A DNA stretch of 64,000 bases. Origin: Amphibacillus indicireducens. Lineage in GTDB: Bacteria > Bacillota > Bacilli > Bacillales > Amphibacillaceae. The notes below the pieces were generated by a model. It had not been told where the DNA came from. It ran no database searches and saw only the letters and a list, made by a program, of their open reading frames with translations. Position 1 is the first letter of the stretch, and each line of letters begins with the position of its first letter. This document shows, in pieces, positions 53,518-62,497 of the stretch. The stretch covers positions 1-64,000 of the forward strand of contig NZ_BAABDL010000017.1 of the NCBI RefSeq assembly GCF_039539605.1. Reading direction: 5' to 3'. The translations under genes and the position numbers were made by a program.

Positions 53518-54888
53518 TTAAAGTGAGTTAATTTGAATTTCACCGTCTTCGATATAAACTTGAGTAAATTTGTGGGTTGAATCTGTTGTACGGCGATATT
53601 TTCCGAATTGTAGGTCAACATTCGGATAAAGCACTTTCTTAACTATTAAGCGCGCTTTTTCTTCATCACCTAGATTAACTTTTAATGAATCAATTTTTTC
53701 TTCAATTTTAGCGAGCTTATTTTTTGTCACTTGGAGCGTATTCTTCTGTTTCAAAAGGAAAATTCGCTCTTTTGATGAGAGACCTCCACCGGCTTTAGCT
53801 TTGTTTTCTAAGCCTTCACCAAGTTTCCGCAACTTTTCAATCTCACTTATCAATGTTTTTCTAGCAGCCGTAAACTGACTTTCAAGATCAAATTGTGATT
53901 TATCTACACCGATTGTAATCTCTGTTTTCGTATGCATTTTATTCCCAACTTCATTTGCTTCAATTGTCACACCAGCAGAACAACTTCCACCAATAATACT
54001 TCCTGAATGACAGTAAATATGTTGCTTAGCAACACATTCACTATGCATAATTGAGTTTTGAGCAATAACATTCTGTCCAGCCTCAACTTTAGCTTGATTA
54101 ATGTAGCCAATTTTTATGTCACCATCAGCGTAAATTTCAGCTTTTTTTAATCCAGAAACTCCTTCTGTGATCGTTACATTTCCTCCGGCTTTAATATAAC
54201 TGGCTTCAACAAGCCCATAGACATAAATGTCTCCCTCTGCTTCTACTCGATATCCTGTTGGCACATTGCCTCGAATCACAACAGAACCAACAAAGTTTAT
54301 ATTACCAGACTTCATCGATAAATCTTCATTAATTTCATACGTATTGTGGACATGAATTTTATTTCCTGTCACACTTAATTTTCCTTTTATCTCTGAATAA
54401 AACGATTGATCTTCAGTGCGATAAACAACATTCTTACCGGCACTCATTTTGACTGATTTTGCCTTTCTATATGGCAACTTCTTACCAAAAACAGTCATGC
54501 CTGGTTCTCCATCAATTGGGTCAATTAAAATAGCGATTTTTTCATTCTCATCTAAAGATGGAATCCTTTTAATATCGCGAAAATCCCTTTTATCATCAAT
54601 ATTGATTAAATCATTTTGTTCAGAGACAAATGTAATTTTCCCATCAATCCCATCAACAGCTTCTGTCCCTTTTGCAATTGAAATTGGGAAAATTGATTCA
54701 TCACATTGACTTACAATACTTTTAATTGCATCATGGTTTATTCCATAAGTTATTTTATTAGCTTTTAACCAATCGCTGATTAATTCTTCACTAATATCTG
54801 CAGGATTATATTTTTCGATCAATTGGACAGTTGCAGCCATTTGATCCTCAGACACAAATAATACGAAGTGATCATTTAAATCTACCAT
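53518..54888 (-). CDS. fapA: FapA (DUF342) polymer-forming / flagellar assembly protein A
   Basis: DUF342 family protein of 456 aa. N-terminal domain to about 165, a long right-handed beta-helix with repeated strands and glycine turns (about 165-325; MSAGKNVVYR, GNINFVGSVVIRGNVPTG, VEAEGDIYVYGLVEASYIKAGGNV), and a coiled-coil C-terminus (about 330-420). Its biochemical function is not known. It lies between sigD and the small unknown gene, an arrangement seen in many Bacillaceae though not in B. subtilis. The second of two close ATGs has the better spacing. Confidence 0.85.
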   Translation of the reverse strand: MVDLNDHFVLFVSEDQMAATVQLIEKYNPADISEELISDWLKANKITYGINHDAIKSIVSQCDESIFPISIAKGTEAVDGIDGKITFVSEQNDLINIDDKRDFRDIKRIPSLDENEKIAILIDPIDGEPGMTVFGKKLPYRKAKSVKMSAGKNVVYRTEDQSFYSEIKGKLSVTGNKIHVHNTYEINEDLSMKSGNINFVGSVVIRGNVPTGYRVEAEGDIYVYGLVEASYIKAGGNVTITEGVSGLKKAEIYADGDIKIGYINQAKVEAGQNVIAQNSIMHSECVAKQHIYCHSGSIIGGSCSAGVTIEANEVGNKMHTKTEITIGVDKSQFDLESQFTAARKTLISEIEKLRKLGEGLENKAKAGGGLSSKERIFLLKQKNTLQVTKNKLAKIEEKIDSLKVNLGDEEKARLIVKKVLYPNVDLQFGKYRRTTDSTHKFTQVYIEDGEIQINSL

Positions 54889-54958
54889 ATTCATTCACCC
54901 TTTTTGAATAATAAAAAAATAGCGAGAGATCCGATCTGATAACTTTTAAAAATCCATC

Positions 54959-55717
54959 TTACGTTAATGATTGTCTTAATTTAAAAATGGCTTGTTTATG
55001 AATTTGAGAGATTCTTGATGTCGTTAGCGATAAAACTTGTCCAATTTCAGTTAGTGTCAGTTCGTCATGATAGAATAAGCTAATAACAAGTTGTTCATTT
55101 TTATTTAATGCTTTGATTGATTGCGCTAGGTTGGCATAGCTCTCTTCTTGAAGCAAATGTTCCTCAGGTGAGAGTTGTTCATGATCAATAATTTTGTAGC
55201 CAATTCCCTCTTTGTGATCTTCTGAATCGTCTGAAGCTTTCTGCTCAATTGAAAGTAAATTAGCAAATAGCGTATCTTTATAGCTTGTTTCAACCTCATC
55301 ACGTGTCATATCCAGAAAATCTGCAATTTCTGCAGCGGTTGGGTTTCTTTGAAGCTTTTGTGTCAGTTCATGTGAAGCTTGATCAATCTTTTTAGCTTTA
55401 TCTCGTGTCGACCGTGGAAGCCAATCTTCTTTTCTTAATCCATCCATAATTGCTCCACGAATTCTAAATGAGGCATACGTATCAAACTTTAAATCTCGAT
55501 CATAATCAAATTTTTGTAATGCATCATACAAGCCGAATAATCCTAAACTTCTAATCTCATCTCGCTGAACATTTTTCGGTAAATGACTCGAAATCCGTTG
55601 GGTGTGAAAATCAACAAGATACAAATAATGCTCAACGAGTTGGTTGGTAACGTTTTCATCTTTATTCTTGATCCATTTTTCCCAAAGTTGATCAACATAC
55701 TTTTCTTGGCTAACCAA
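54959..55717 (-). CDS. sigD: RNA polymerase sigma factor SigD (flagellar, sigma-28)
   Basis: Directs transcription of flagellin, chemoreceptors and autolysins. The 252 residues contain region 2 (IRSLGLFGLYDALQKFDYDRDLKFDTYASFRIRGAIMDGLR), region 3 (TQKLQRNPTAAEIADFL) and region 4 (QLVISLFYHDELTLTEIGQVLSLTTSRISQIHKQ). It initiates at TTG 55717 with GAGG 8 nt ahead. It is embedded in the operon between cheD and fapA, as in B. subtilis, where its distal location sets motile-cell bistability. Confidence 0.97.
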   Translation of the reverse strand: MVSQEKYVDQLWEKWIKNKDENVTNQLVEHYLYLVDFHTQRISSHLPKNVQRDEIRSLGLFGLYDALQKFDYDRDLKFDTYASFRIRGAIMDGLRKEDWLPRSTRDKAKKIDQASHELTQKLQRNPTAAEIADFLDMTRDEVETSYKDTLFANLLSIEQKASDDSEDHKEGIGYKIIDHEQLSPEEHLLQEESYANLAQSIKALNKNEQLVISLFYHDELTLTEIGQVLSLTTSRISQIHKQAIFKLRQSLT

Positions 55718-55788
55718 TCCAATCGCCTCGCTTTCATCGTTAGTAGATGACTATTCTTGATGTAATAATATGAAAGTGTGGATGGTCA

Positions 55789-56289
55789 TTAAATTTCTTT
55801 TGATCCCTGACTTATTGTTCGGATATGTAGCATTGAAGTCTCAGGTGAAAATTCGATTGTTCGACCACTATTGCCGTGTACGTCTTCTGCCATAATCGGG
55901 ATCCGATAATCTTCAAGCATTTGTTTTACGGCCGTGACATTTCGCTCGCCAATTCGAAGCATATCATTTTTCACACTGAAGGCAAACATTTGAGCACCAC
56001 CAGCAATTTTGGCTTTAAGGGCGAATTTTCGTGCACCATCTTTTAAGAGTGTCTCGACTAATATTGGAATGGCTGTGTCTGCATATTTATATGGATTAAA
56101 ATCTTCTTTCTTTGAAGAATTTGAATCAGGTAACATAACATGAGCCATTCCTGCAATTTTGATCACCGGGTCAAATATAACAACGCCTACACAAGACCCT
56201 AATCCAGATGTTCGGATCACATCAGGAGCTTTCACAAAGTTTAAGTCAGCAATTCCTACTTTTACCGCTTTACTATCTACAAGTTTCAC
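55789..56289 (-). CDS. cheD: Chemoreceptor glutamine deamidase CheD
   Basis: Deamidates receptor glutamines and forms a complex with CheC, stimulating CheY-P hydrolysis. The catalytic cysteine is in GLGSCVGVVIFD (about 33), the histidine in AGMAHVMLPDS (about 50) and the threonine segment follows. 166 aa. Start overlaps the cheC stop as ATGA. A 71-nt gap separates it from sigD. Confidence 0.96.
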   Translation of the reverse strand: MKLVDSKAVKVGIADLNFVKAPDVIRTSGLGSCVGVVIFDPVIKIAGMAHVMLPDSNSSKKEDFNPYKYADTAIPILVETLLKDGARKFALKAKIAGGAQMFAFSVKNDMLRIGERNVTAVKQMLEDYRIPIMAEDVHGNSGRTIEFSPETSMLHIRTISQGSKEI

Positions 56290-56921
56290 TGATCTGCCAC
56301 ACCTAATTTATTAAATATTTTTGGAAATGATTCAGGATCTGGTAATAAAAAGAAATGACCCTTAATTTGTTCTTTCTGCTCTGCATGATTATCAATTATT
56401 GTTTCGATAATAATTGCATAATCACTAACTTGAGATAATTCCATTAATCCTTCAGTTAATATCGCAGCTGCCATATCAATTGTTAATATTGGTACAGAAG
56501 GCTGTAATGATAATTTGAGAAAATCTGATAGTGCAGTTAAATATGACCCCGCTAAGATATTTCCAGCCTCTTGTAATGCAGACAACGCCATCTCATCATG
56601 TGGTGGATGTTCAATTGAAAAGTCCGTCTGTCCTGTCATTTGCTCAACAAAATTGCTTGCTTCTTGTGAAGATAGGACAAAAAACATGTTACCTGGCGTC
56701 TCACCCTCTATTCTCAAAAAAATTGCAGCGATTAATGTTTCCGGTCCATCGACTAAGTCCATCATTTCGTTATAATCCACTAAACGAACAGTTGGAATCC
56801 GCATATCAATCTTGCTACCGACTAACATTGATAGTGAGGTAGCCGCATTCCCTGATCCAATGTTACCAACTTCTTTTAGCACGTCCAACTGGTATTCAGT
56901 CAAGCTATCAAAAATCGACAT
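56286..56921 (-). CDS. cheC: CheY-P phosphatase CheC
   Basis: Both phosphatase sites (E-x3-N) are intact: EVGNIGSGNA near residue 16 and EAGNILAGSY near 119, so it should be fully active. 211 aa, internally repeated. It binds CheD, encoded next, in the Bacillus-type adaptation system. Start overlaps the cheW stop by one base. Confidence 0.97.
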   Translation of the reverse strand: MSIFDSLTEYQLDVLKEVGNIGSGNAATSLSMLVGSKIDMRIPTVRLVDYNEMMDLVDGPETLIAAIFLRIEGETPGNMFFVLSSQEASNFVEQMTGQTDFSIEHPPHDEMALSALQEAGNILAGSYLTALSDFLKLSLQPSVPILTIDMAAAILTEGLMELSQVSDYAIIIETIIDNHAEQKEQIKGHFFLLPDPESFPKIFNKLGVADQ

Positions 56922-57406
56922 TATTGCACCAGCTTTTCTTTTCGAGCAGTCGTTTCTTGTTCAAGTAATTCTTTTGAAAGAATTTTATCAATGTTTAACA
57001 AAATAAATAATCGCTCATCATATTTTGCTACACCATCGATATAATCAATATGAACAGATCCTACAGCTTCTGGAGTTGGTTCAATCGAAGCTTTAGGAAT
57101 ATCAATGACATCATGTGCTGCATCAACTATTAAGCCAACGTCCATATTATCGTGTTGGATAATAATTGTCCGGGTTTCATCACTATAATCTTTTGGCTCG
57201 AAACCGAAACGGATTCTTAAATCAAGCAGTGGTGTCACAACACCTCGCAAGTTTAAAACACCCTTAATAAAATCTGGCGTACCTGGAACTCGAGTGATTG
57301 GTAACATCCGTTCGATTGAGCCTACCAAATCGACCGGCATTGCATATTCTTCATTATTTAACTGAAAGATAATCGATTTTACAAATTCTGATTCTACTTT
57401 TGCCAA
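56921..57406 (-). CDS. cheW: Chemotaxis coupling protein CheW
   Basis: Joins chemoreceptors to CheA. A 161-residue CheW fold with two SH3-like beta barrels (FQLNNEEYAMPVDLVGSIERM, ITRVPGTPDFIKGVLNLRGVVTPLLDLRIRFG, DAAHDVIDIPKASIEP). It is shared by all receptors. It lies 16 nt downstream of cheA. Confidence 0.97.
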   Translation of the reverse strand: MAKVESEFVKSIIFQLNNEEYAMPVDLVGSIERMLPITRVPGTPDFIKGVLNLRGVVTPLLDLRIRFGFEPKDYSDETRTIIIQHDNMDVGLIVDAAHDVIDIPKASIEPTPEAVGSVHIDYIDGVAKYDERLFILLNIDKILSKELLEQETTARKEKLVQ

Positions 57407-57422
57407 CGAAAAAACCTCCTAA

Positions 57423-59429
57423 CTATTTAATAAGTGCACTCGTGTCTACAATTAATGCAACTTGTCCATCACCAAGAATTGTCGCGCCAGATATGGCAAA
57501 CACATTTGATAAATAATTACCTAGAGTTTTCAAAACGACTTCTTGTTGACCGATAAATGAATCAACAATCAAACCTGTCATTTTTTCACCTTGACGAATA
57601 ATAACGACAGAATGATAGTTATCATCTTGGTCATCTCCTGGTACATCAAAAATCTCTGTTAATGAAACAAGCGGGACAACTCGACCTCTAAAATCAATCA
57701 CTTGTTTATTATGTGCTGTCATAATTTTATCTTTATGAATAATCGCTGTTTCAAGGATTGAAGACAATGGAATCGCAAATGTTTCATCTTTAACTTTCGT
57801 CAACATAACTGAAATAATTGTCAATGTTAATGGAAGTTGAATTGAAAATACCGATCCTTTTCCTAGTTCAGAGTCAATCGTGATTGAACCACCAAGTGCT
57901 TCAATCGTACTTTTAACTACATCCAAACCAACACCGCGACCAGATATATCTGAAATCTTATCCGCTGTTGAAAAACCACTTTCCATAATCAATTGGTAAA
58001 CTTGGTGATTACTATATGATTGAGCCTGTTCTTTTGTAATTAAGCCATTTTCAATTGCTTTTTTCGTAATCACATCTCGATTAATTCCTGCTCCGTCATC
58101 AGAGATCTCAATAAAGACATGGTTACCACTATGGTATGCGTTTAGCTTCAGTGTGCCTGTTCCTGGTTTTCCACTAGCTTTTCTAACTTCAGGTGTTTCA
58201 ATTCCATGATCCAATGCATTACGAATTAAGTGAACTAATGGATCACCGATCTCATCAATAACAGTACGATCTAATTCTGTATCGGCACCAATAATCTCTA
58301 AATTGATTTCTTTATTTAATTCTCTACTCAATTGGCGAACCATGCGAGGGAAACGATTAAAGACTTGATCGATTGGAACCATCCGCATGTTTAAAATAAT
58401 ATTTTGTAAATCTCCTGAGATACGTGCCATTCTCTCAACTGTTTCCTCAAGATCATTATGGCGTAAATCAGCAGAAATTTGTTCAAGTCTACCTCGATCT
58501 ATAACTAATTCTTCAAATAAATTCATTAATGCATCTAAGCGTTCGATATTAACTCGAATAGTTTTACTTGTTAATGGGCGTTTTGATGTTGTTTCTTCAT
58601 GATCCTCTGAAGTTTCCTCTGCTGCCTTTACAGTATCTTGTGCTTCTTCAGCATCATCACCAGTAAACTGATTAACTTTCAACTCGTTAACCGTTACACT
58701 GTTAATTTCAGACACTTTCATAATTTTCTGTTCAATTTCATCTGGACCATCTTTAGTAACTAAAACGACGGTAAAATCAAATTCGAAATTTTCATCTTCT
58801 AATTCAGTTACGCTTGGTACAGACTTGATAACTTCACCGATTTGCTCAAGAATTTCAAAAACCATGTAAACCCGAGCTGCTTTTAATAAGGTCGTATCTT
58901 GTAACTGTACTGTCACTTGATAATTTTGGTATCCTTTTTCATTCGACTGCTGCAAAACAGTTAATTCAAATTGATCTAATTCAGATTCAATTGATGACGT
59001 CTTCCCTGATGATTTATCTGTTTCTTTCGTTTGGCTGTCGATATCTTGGTCACCATTTTCGATTGCATCCAATTTATTAACGAGTTCGGAAACGTCTTGC
59101 TTTCCTTCACCGCCATCAATAATATCAAATACCATTGACTCGAGAGCATCAACAGCAGTGAATATCACATCGACAATTTGTGAGTTTAAAGTAAGCTTTT
59201 TATTCCGAACAGCATCTAACACGTTCTCCATGTTATGAGTTAAATCAGCTAAATCTTGATAACCCATTGTTGCAGACATGCCTTTTAATGTGTGGGCAGA
59301 TCTAAAAATTTCATTCACAATGGTAATGTTTTTTGGATCCTTTTCTAGTTCCAATAAATGATCGTTTAATGATTGAATGTGCTCTTTACTTTCTTCAATA
59401 AAAATATCGAGATATTCATTTACTACCAT
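57423..59429 (-). CDS. cheA: Chemotaxis histidine kinase CheA
   Basis: Receptor-controlled kinase that phosphorylates CheY and CheB. Domains: P1 with the phospho-accepting His46 in FRSAHTLKGM, P2 (about 160-260), P3 dimerisation (about 295-350), P4 ATPase (about 350-535; LIRNALDHGIE, SDDGAGINR, GRGVGLDVVKS, GKGSVFSIQLPLT) and P5 CheW-like (about 535-668). I use ATG 59429 (668 aa), which is 8 nt after AGAGG and 1 nt after the cheB stop; GTG 59438 sits on the ribosome site. Confidence 0.97.
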   Translation of the reverse strand: MVVNEYLDIFIEESKEHIQSLNDHLLELEKDPKNITIVNEIFRSAHTLKGMSATMGYQDLADLTHNMENVLDAVRNKKLTLNSQIVDVIFTAVDALESMVFDIIDGGEGKQDVSELVNKLDAIENGDQDIDSQTKETDKSSGKTSSIESELDQFELTVLQQSNEKGYQNYQVTVQLQDTTLLKAARVYMVFEILEQIGEVIKSVPSVTELEDENFEFDFTVVLVTKDGPDEIEQKIMKVSEINSVTVNELKVNQFTGDDAEEAQDTVKAAEETSEDHEETTSKRPLTSKTIRVNIERLDALMNLFEELVIDRGRLEQISADLRHNDLEETVERMARISGDLQNIILNMRMVPIDQVFNRFPRMVRQLSRELNKEINLEIIGADTELDRTVIDEIGDPLVHLIRNALDHGIETPEVRKASGKPGTGTLKLNAYHSGNHVFIEISDDGAGINRDVITKKAIENGLITKEQAQSYSNHQVYQLIMESGFSTADKISDISGRGVGLDVVKSTIEALGGSITIDSELGKGSVFSIQLPLTLTIISVMLTKVKDETFAIPLSSILETAIIHKDKIMTAHNKQVIDFRGRVVPLVSLTEIFDVPGDDQDDNYHSVVIIRQGEKMTGLIVDSFIGQQEVVLKTLGNYLSNVFAISGATILGDGQVALIVDTSALIK

Positions 59430-59430
59430 T

Positions 59431-60510
59431 CTATTCACCTCTAATTTTCAATAGATTTATAATCGTATCTGCAATATCTGGCAGTTCGACAACAAAATCA
59501 ACGACACCTGTTTTCACTGCAGATTTAGGCATCCCGTAGACAACACATGATTCTTCAGCTTCACTAATAATGACCGTACTTTCTTTCGTCTTTTTCATTT
59601 CGACAATTCCTTCTGCACCGTCTCCACCCATTCCAGTCATAATCGTTCCTATTAAGTTATAGTTCACTAACTTTGCTAATGATTCAAATAAAACATCGAC
59701 AGACGGTTGGTGACCGCTTCTATTTTCCTCTTTAGTAATCTTAGCTTTTAACCCTGCATCAGTTTCTATGACTCTAAACTGGAATCCACCAGGAGCAATA
59801 TAAGCGACTCCATTTTCTAGCTTTTCACCATCTTTAGCTTCCCGAACTTTGATATGTGACAATTGATCAAGTCGTTTTGCTAATGAGTTCGTGAAGCCTG
59901 GTGGCATATGCTGGACGATTACGATTGGTGCTGGTATATTTTCAGGTAGTCGAGTAATCACTTGTTGTAATGCGCGTGGACCACCAGTAGACGTACCAAT
60001 TCCAATAATAACTTGGTGCTTTTTTGAAAGATTTGGTGCGATGCGACGATCAGACGTTTTTATATATGTAGAACGGCTGCTAGAATCTGTGAAAAGTTCA
60101 ACTTTTGCCTTAGTTGCTTCAAGTACCTTACTTATAATTTCGGTCTCTATCTCCTTAATGTTTAGTGAAATAGACCCAGATGGTTTTGTGATAAAATCAA
60201 CAGCCCCTAACTCCATTGATTCAAAAGTCTTATCTGCCCCATGCTTTGTTAAACTCGACAACATAACAACTGGTCGCGGTTTATTTTCCATAATTTTATT
60301 TAAAGCAACTAATCCATCCATTTCAGGCATCTCAATGTCCAGTGTGACGACATCTGGATTTAATTGATCGATCTTTTTTAGTGCATCGAGACCATTTCTA
60401 GCTGTACCTACAACAAGAATCTTAGGATGAGACTCTAAAATGTTTGAAATCATCTTACGCATAAAGGCGGAATCGTCTACGACTAATACTTTTATTTTCT
60501 CCACATCCAT
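59431..60510 (-). CDS. cheB: Chemotaxis methylesterase CheB
   Basis: Removes methyl groups from receptors when phosphorylated by CheA. The receiver domain (1-125) has DD at 12-13 and the phospho-acceptor D58 in LDIEMPEMDG; the esterase domain (about 165-355) has GTSTGGPRAL (Ser), VQHMPPGFT (His) and GMGGDGAEG (Asp). 359 aa. It starts directly after flhG. Confidence 0.97.
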   Translation of the reverse strand: MDVEKIKVLVVDDSAFMRKMISNILESHPKILVVGTARNGLDALKKIDQLNPDVVTLDIEMPEMDGLVALNKIMENKPRPVVMLSSLTKHGADKTFESMELGAVDFITKPSGSISLNIKEIETEIISKVLEATKAKVELFTDSSSRSTYIKTSDRRIAPNLSKKHQVIIGIGTSTGGPRALQQVITRLPENIPAPIVIVQHMPPGFTNSLAKRLDQLSHIKVREAKDGEKLENGVAYIAPGGFQFRVIETDAGLKAKITKEENRSGHQPSVDVLFESLAKLVNYNLIGTIMTGMGGDGAEGIVEMKKTKESTVIISEAEESCVVYGMPKSAVKTGVVDFVVELPDIADTIINLLKIRGE

Positions 60511-61377
60511 CTACCTTTCTTTGATGAATTTTTTTAGTTTCGTAATAAAAGATGAAGGTGCTTTTTTATCGAGGTCAATTGAATCTGTTAAGTACTGTGT
60601 AACAATTTGATCAATAGCCCGAGATACTTGAGCTAGTGGATCATATAAAGTAAAAGGTACTTGTGAGATAACTGCTTTCGAAACCTTTTTGTCATCTGGT
60701 AAAACTCCAAGTGGGGTGATCTGCTTACCTAAAAAATAATTAGTCACCTTTTGAAGTCTTTTAATCACCTGTTTCCCTTCTTTAACAGAGTCTGCACGAT
60801 TAATCAATAAATAGAATGGTAGTTGATCATTCTTATTATGTATATGTTTAATCATCGCATAGCCATCCATCATTGAAGTTGGTTCAGGTGTTGTCACTAG
60901 TATGCATTCATCAGCAGCTAAAATGTATGCTAAACTTTCATTTGTTGCCCCAGCTCCCATATCAAAAAAGATATAGTCATATTCAGTTGATATTTGATGA
61001 TATTGATCTAAAAAGTAGTTAAGTTTTTCTTCATCCATATTAAACACAGTAGAAAGTCCCGAGCCAGCTGAAATATATGAAATCGCATTTGATCCTACTT
61101 CTATAATATCATGAATCGACAAATCATTCTCGTACATTTGCACAATTGAATATCTTGCTTGAAGTCCTAGTAAGATATCAACATTTCCCATCCCGATATC
61201 TAAATCAATGATCAAGACTGATTTTTTCTTTTCAATTAATTTAAGCGCAAAATTAATTGTGAAATTAGATTTACCAACGCCACCCTTACCACTCACAACA
61301 GCAATTGTTTTTGCTTGTTTTTTCCCATTTTTCTCTTTCATCTTTTGACGAAGGCTTGCAGCTTGATCGTTATACAT
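60511..61377 (-). CDS. flhG: Flagellar number regulator FlhG (YlxH, MinD-like ATPase)
   Basis: MinD/ParA-type ATPase that, with FlhF, sets the number and position of flagella. The deviant Walker A KGGVGKS lies at 31-37, IDLDIGMGNVDILLG and FFDMGAGA follow, and a short amphipathic C-terminal tail (TKLKKFIKER) could bind membrane. ATG 61377 (288 aa; MYNDQAASLRQKM contains the DQAxxLR FlhF-binding motif) overlaps the flhF stop by 8 nt; the TTG at 61395 is less likely. Confidence 0.95.
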   Translation of the reverse strand: MYNDQAASLRQKMKEKNGKKQAKTIAVVSGKGGVGKSNFTINFALKLIEKKKSVLIIDLDIGMGNVDILLGLQARYSIVQMYENDLSIHDIIEVGSNAISYISAGSGLSTVFNMDEEKLNYFLDQYHQISTEYDYIFFDMGAGATNESLAYILAADECILVTTPEPTSMMDGYAMIKHIHNKNDQLPFYLLINRADSVKEGKQVIKRLQKVTNYFLGKQITPLGVLPDDKKVSKAVISQVPFTLYDPLAQVSRAIDQIVTQYLTDSIDLDKKAPSSFITKLKKFIKER

Positions 61378-62497
61378 CGTGATCGTCCAAGTCAATCAAT
61401 AAATTTGCTAATAAGCTTGGTGTTGCTGCTTTAATATCATCGGGAACATTTTGACCGTGAGTCAGATAACCGATCCCAATCTTCTTTTTGCTCACCAAAT
61501 TTAATAGCGCACCATACGTACTTGTTTCGTCAGTTTTTGTGAAAATTAATTTCTTTAATGGAATCGATTTGAATTGATCATAAAGGGCTAGTAAATCTTG
61601 CGCTTTTGTCGTTGCTGATAAAACTAAATATGTTTCAACATCATGCTCTAGATCAACAACCTTGCCTAACTCAGCTACGTACTTGGGATCCCGGAAATTA
61701 CGTCCTGCTGTATCAACAAAAACAAGATCATACGCTTGAAATTTCAGACGAGCTTTTTGATAATCTTCCATCGTGTAGGCAATTTCTAATGGAATATCTA
61801 AAATATTTGAATATGTCTTTAATTGTTCAATCGCGGCAATCCGATATGTGTCCGTTGTAATTAAAGCAACTTTTTTTCCATCTTTAAGCATGCTTTTGGC
61901 TGCTAACTTTGCAATCGTAGTTGTTTTACCGACCCCTGTTGGGCCAACTAGGTGAATGAATTTCTGTTCAAATTGAATTGCACCACAATTTTCTCTAGTA
62001 AAGAGAGCTTCTAGCTGTTGCTTTGTTTTTTTCTTTGCTTCTTGGAACGTCAGATCATCCGCTTGGTTCTGATCTAACGTTATTGAAATTAATTGATCAG
62101 CGACCTCTTCTTCAACTTCATGACTCATTAAATGTTCTTTGACTGATTGAAAAGCAGCAGGAAATCTTTGTTCAGTCTCATCAGCTGTTTTTTCCATCCA
62201 TTTTCTCAATGAACGCAACTCTTCAATCATAATCTGTTGCTGTTTGTTTGAATGAGTACTTTCAGGTTTTCGTATTTCAGTTACTTGCTCGACTCGTTGC
62301 TGCTTAATTGGACGTGGTTTGTTTGACTCAGGATCGATTGCTGCAACAACTTCAATATTTCTTTTTTTAAATAGCCCTAAGAAGCCGCCTGTATATACGG
62401 CTTTAGAACTTAGAATAACCGCATCCGCTCCAAACTCACTTCTTACCTTATCTAGTGCCTCTGGCATACTAGGTGCTACATATTTTTTTACCTTCAT
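61370..62497 (-). CDS. flhF: Flagellar GTPase FlhF (SRP type)
   Basis: SRP54/FtsY-family GTPase that marks the site of the flagellar basal body. N-terminal B domain (about 1-90), N domain (about 95-175) and G domain with GPTGVGKTT at 185-193, DTAGRNFRDP and TKTDET. 375 aa. FlhG, encoded next, stimulates its GTPase. Its ATG overlaps the flhA stop as ATGA. Confidence 0.97.
   Translation of the reverse strand: MKVKKYVAPSMPEALDKVRSEFGADAVILSSKAVYTGGFLGLFKKRNIEVVAAIDPESNKPRPIKQQRVEQVTEIRKPESTHSNKQQQIMIEELRSLRKWMEKTADETEQRFPAAFQSVKEHLMSHEVEEEVADQLISITLDQNQADDLTFQEAKKKTKQQLEALFTRENCGAIQFEQKFIHLVGPTGVGKTTTIAKLAAKSMLKDGKKVALITTDTYRIAAIEQLKTYSNILDIPLEIAYTMEDYQKARLKFQAYDLVFVDTAGRNFRDPKYVAELGKVVDLEHDVETYLVLSATTKAQDLLALYDQFKSIPLKKLIFTKTDETSTYGALLNLVSKKKIGIGYLTHGQNVPDDIKAATPSLLANLLIDLDDHDV

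Noticed and set aside
56531..56842. 103-codon plus-strand frame opposite cheC
   Set aside because: Antisense shadow; overlaps another similarly long open frame on the same strand, and cheC itself is intact.
59891..60367. 158-codon plus-strand frame opposite cheB
   Set aside because: Antisense shadow of a well-conserved gene; cysteine/isoleucine/serine-rich composition typical of reverse frames.
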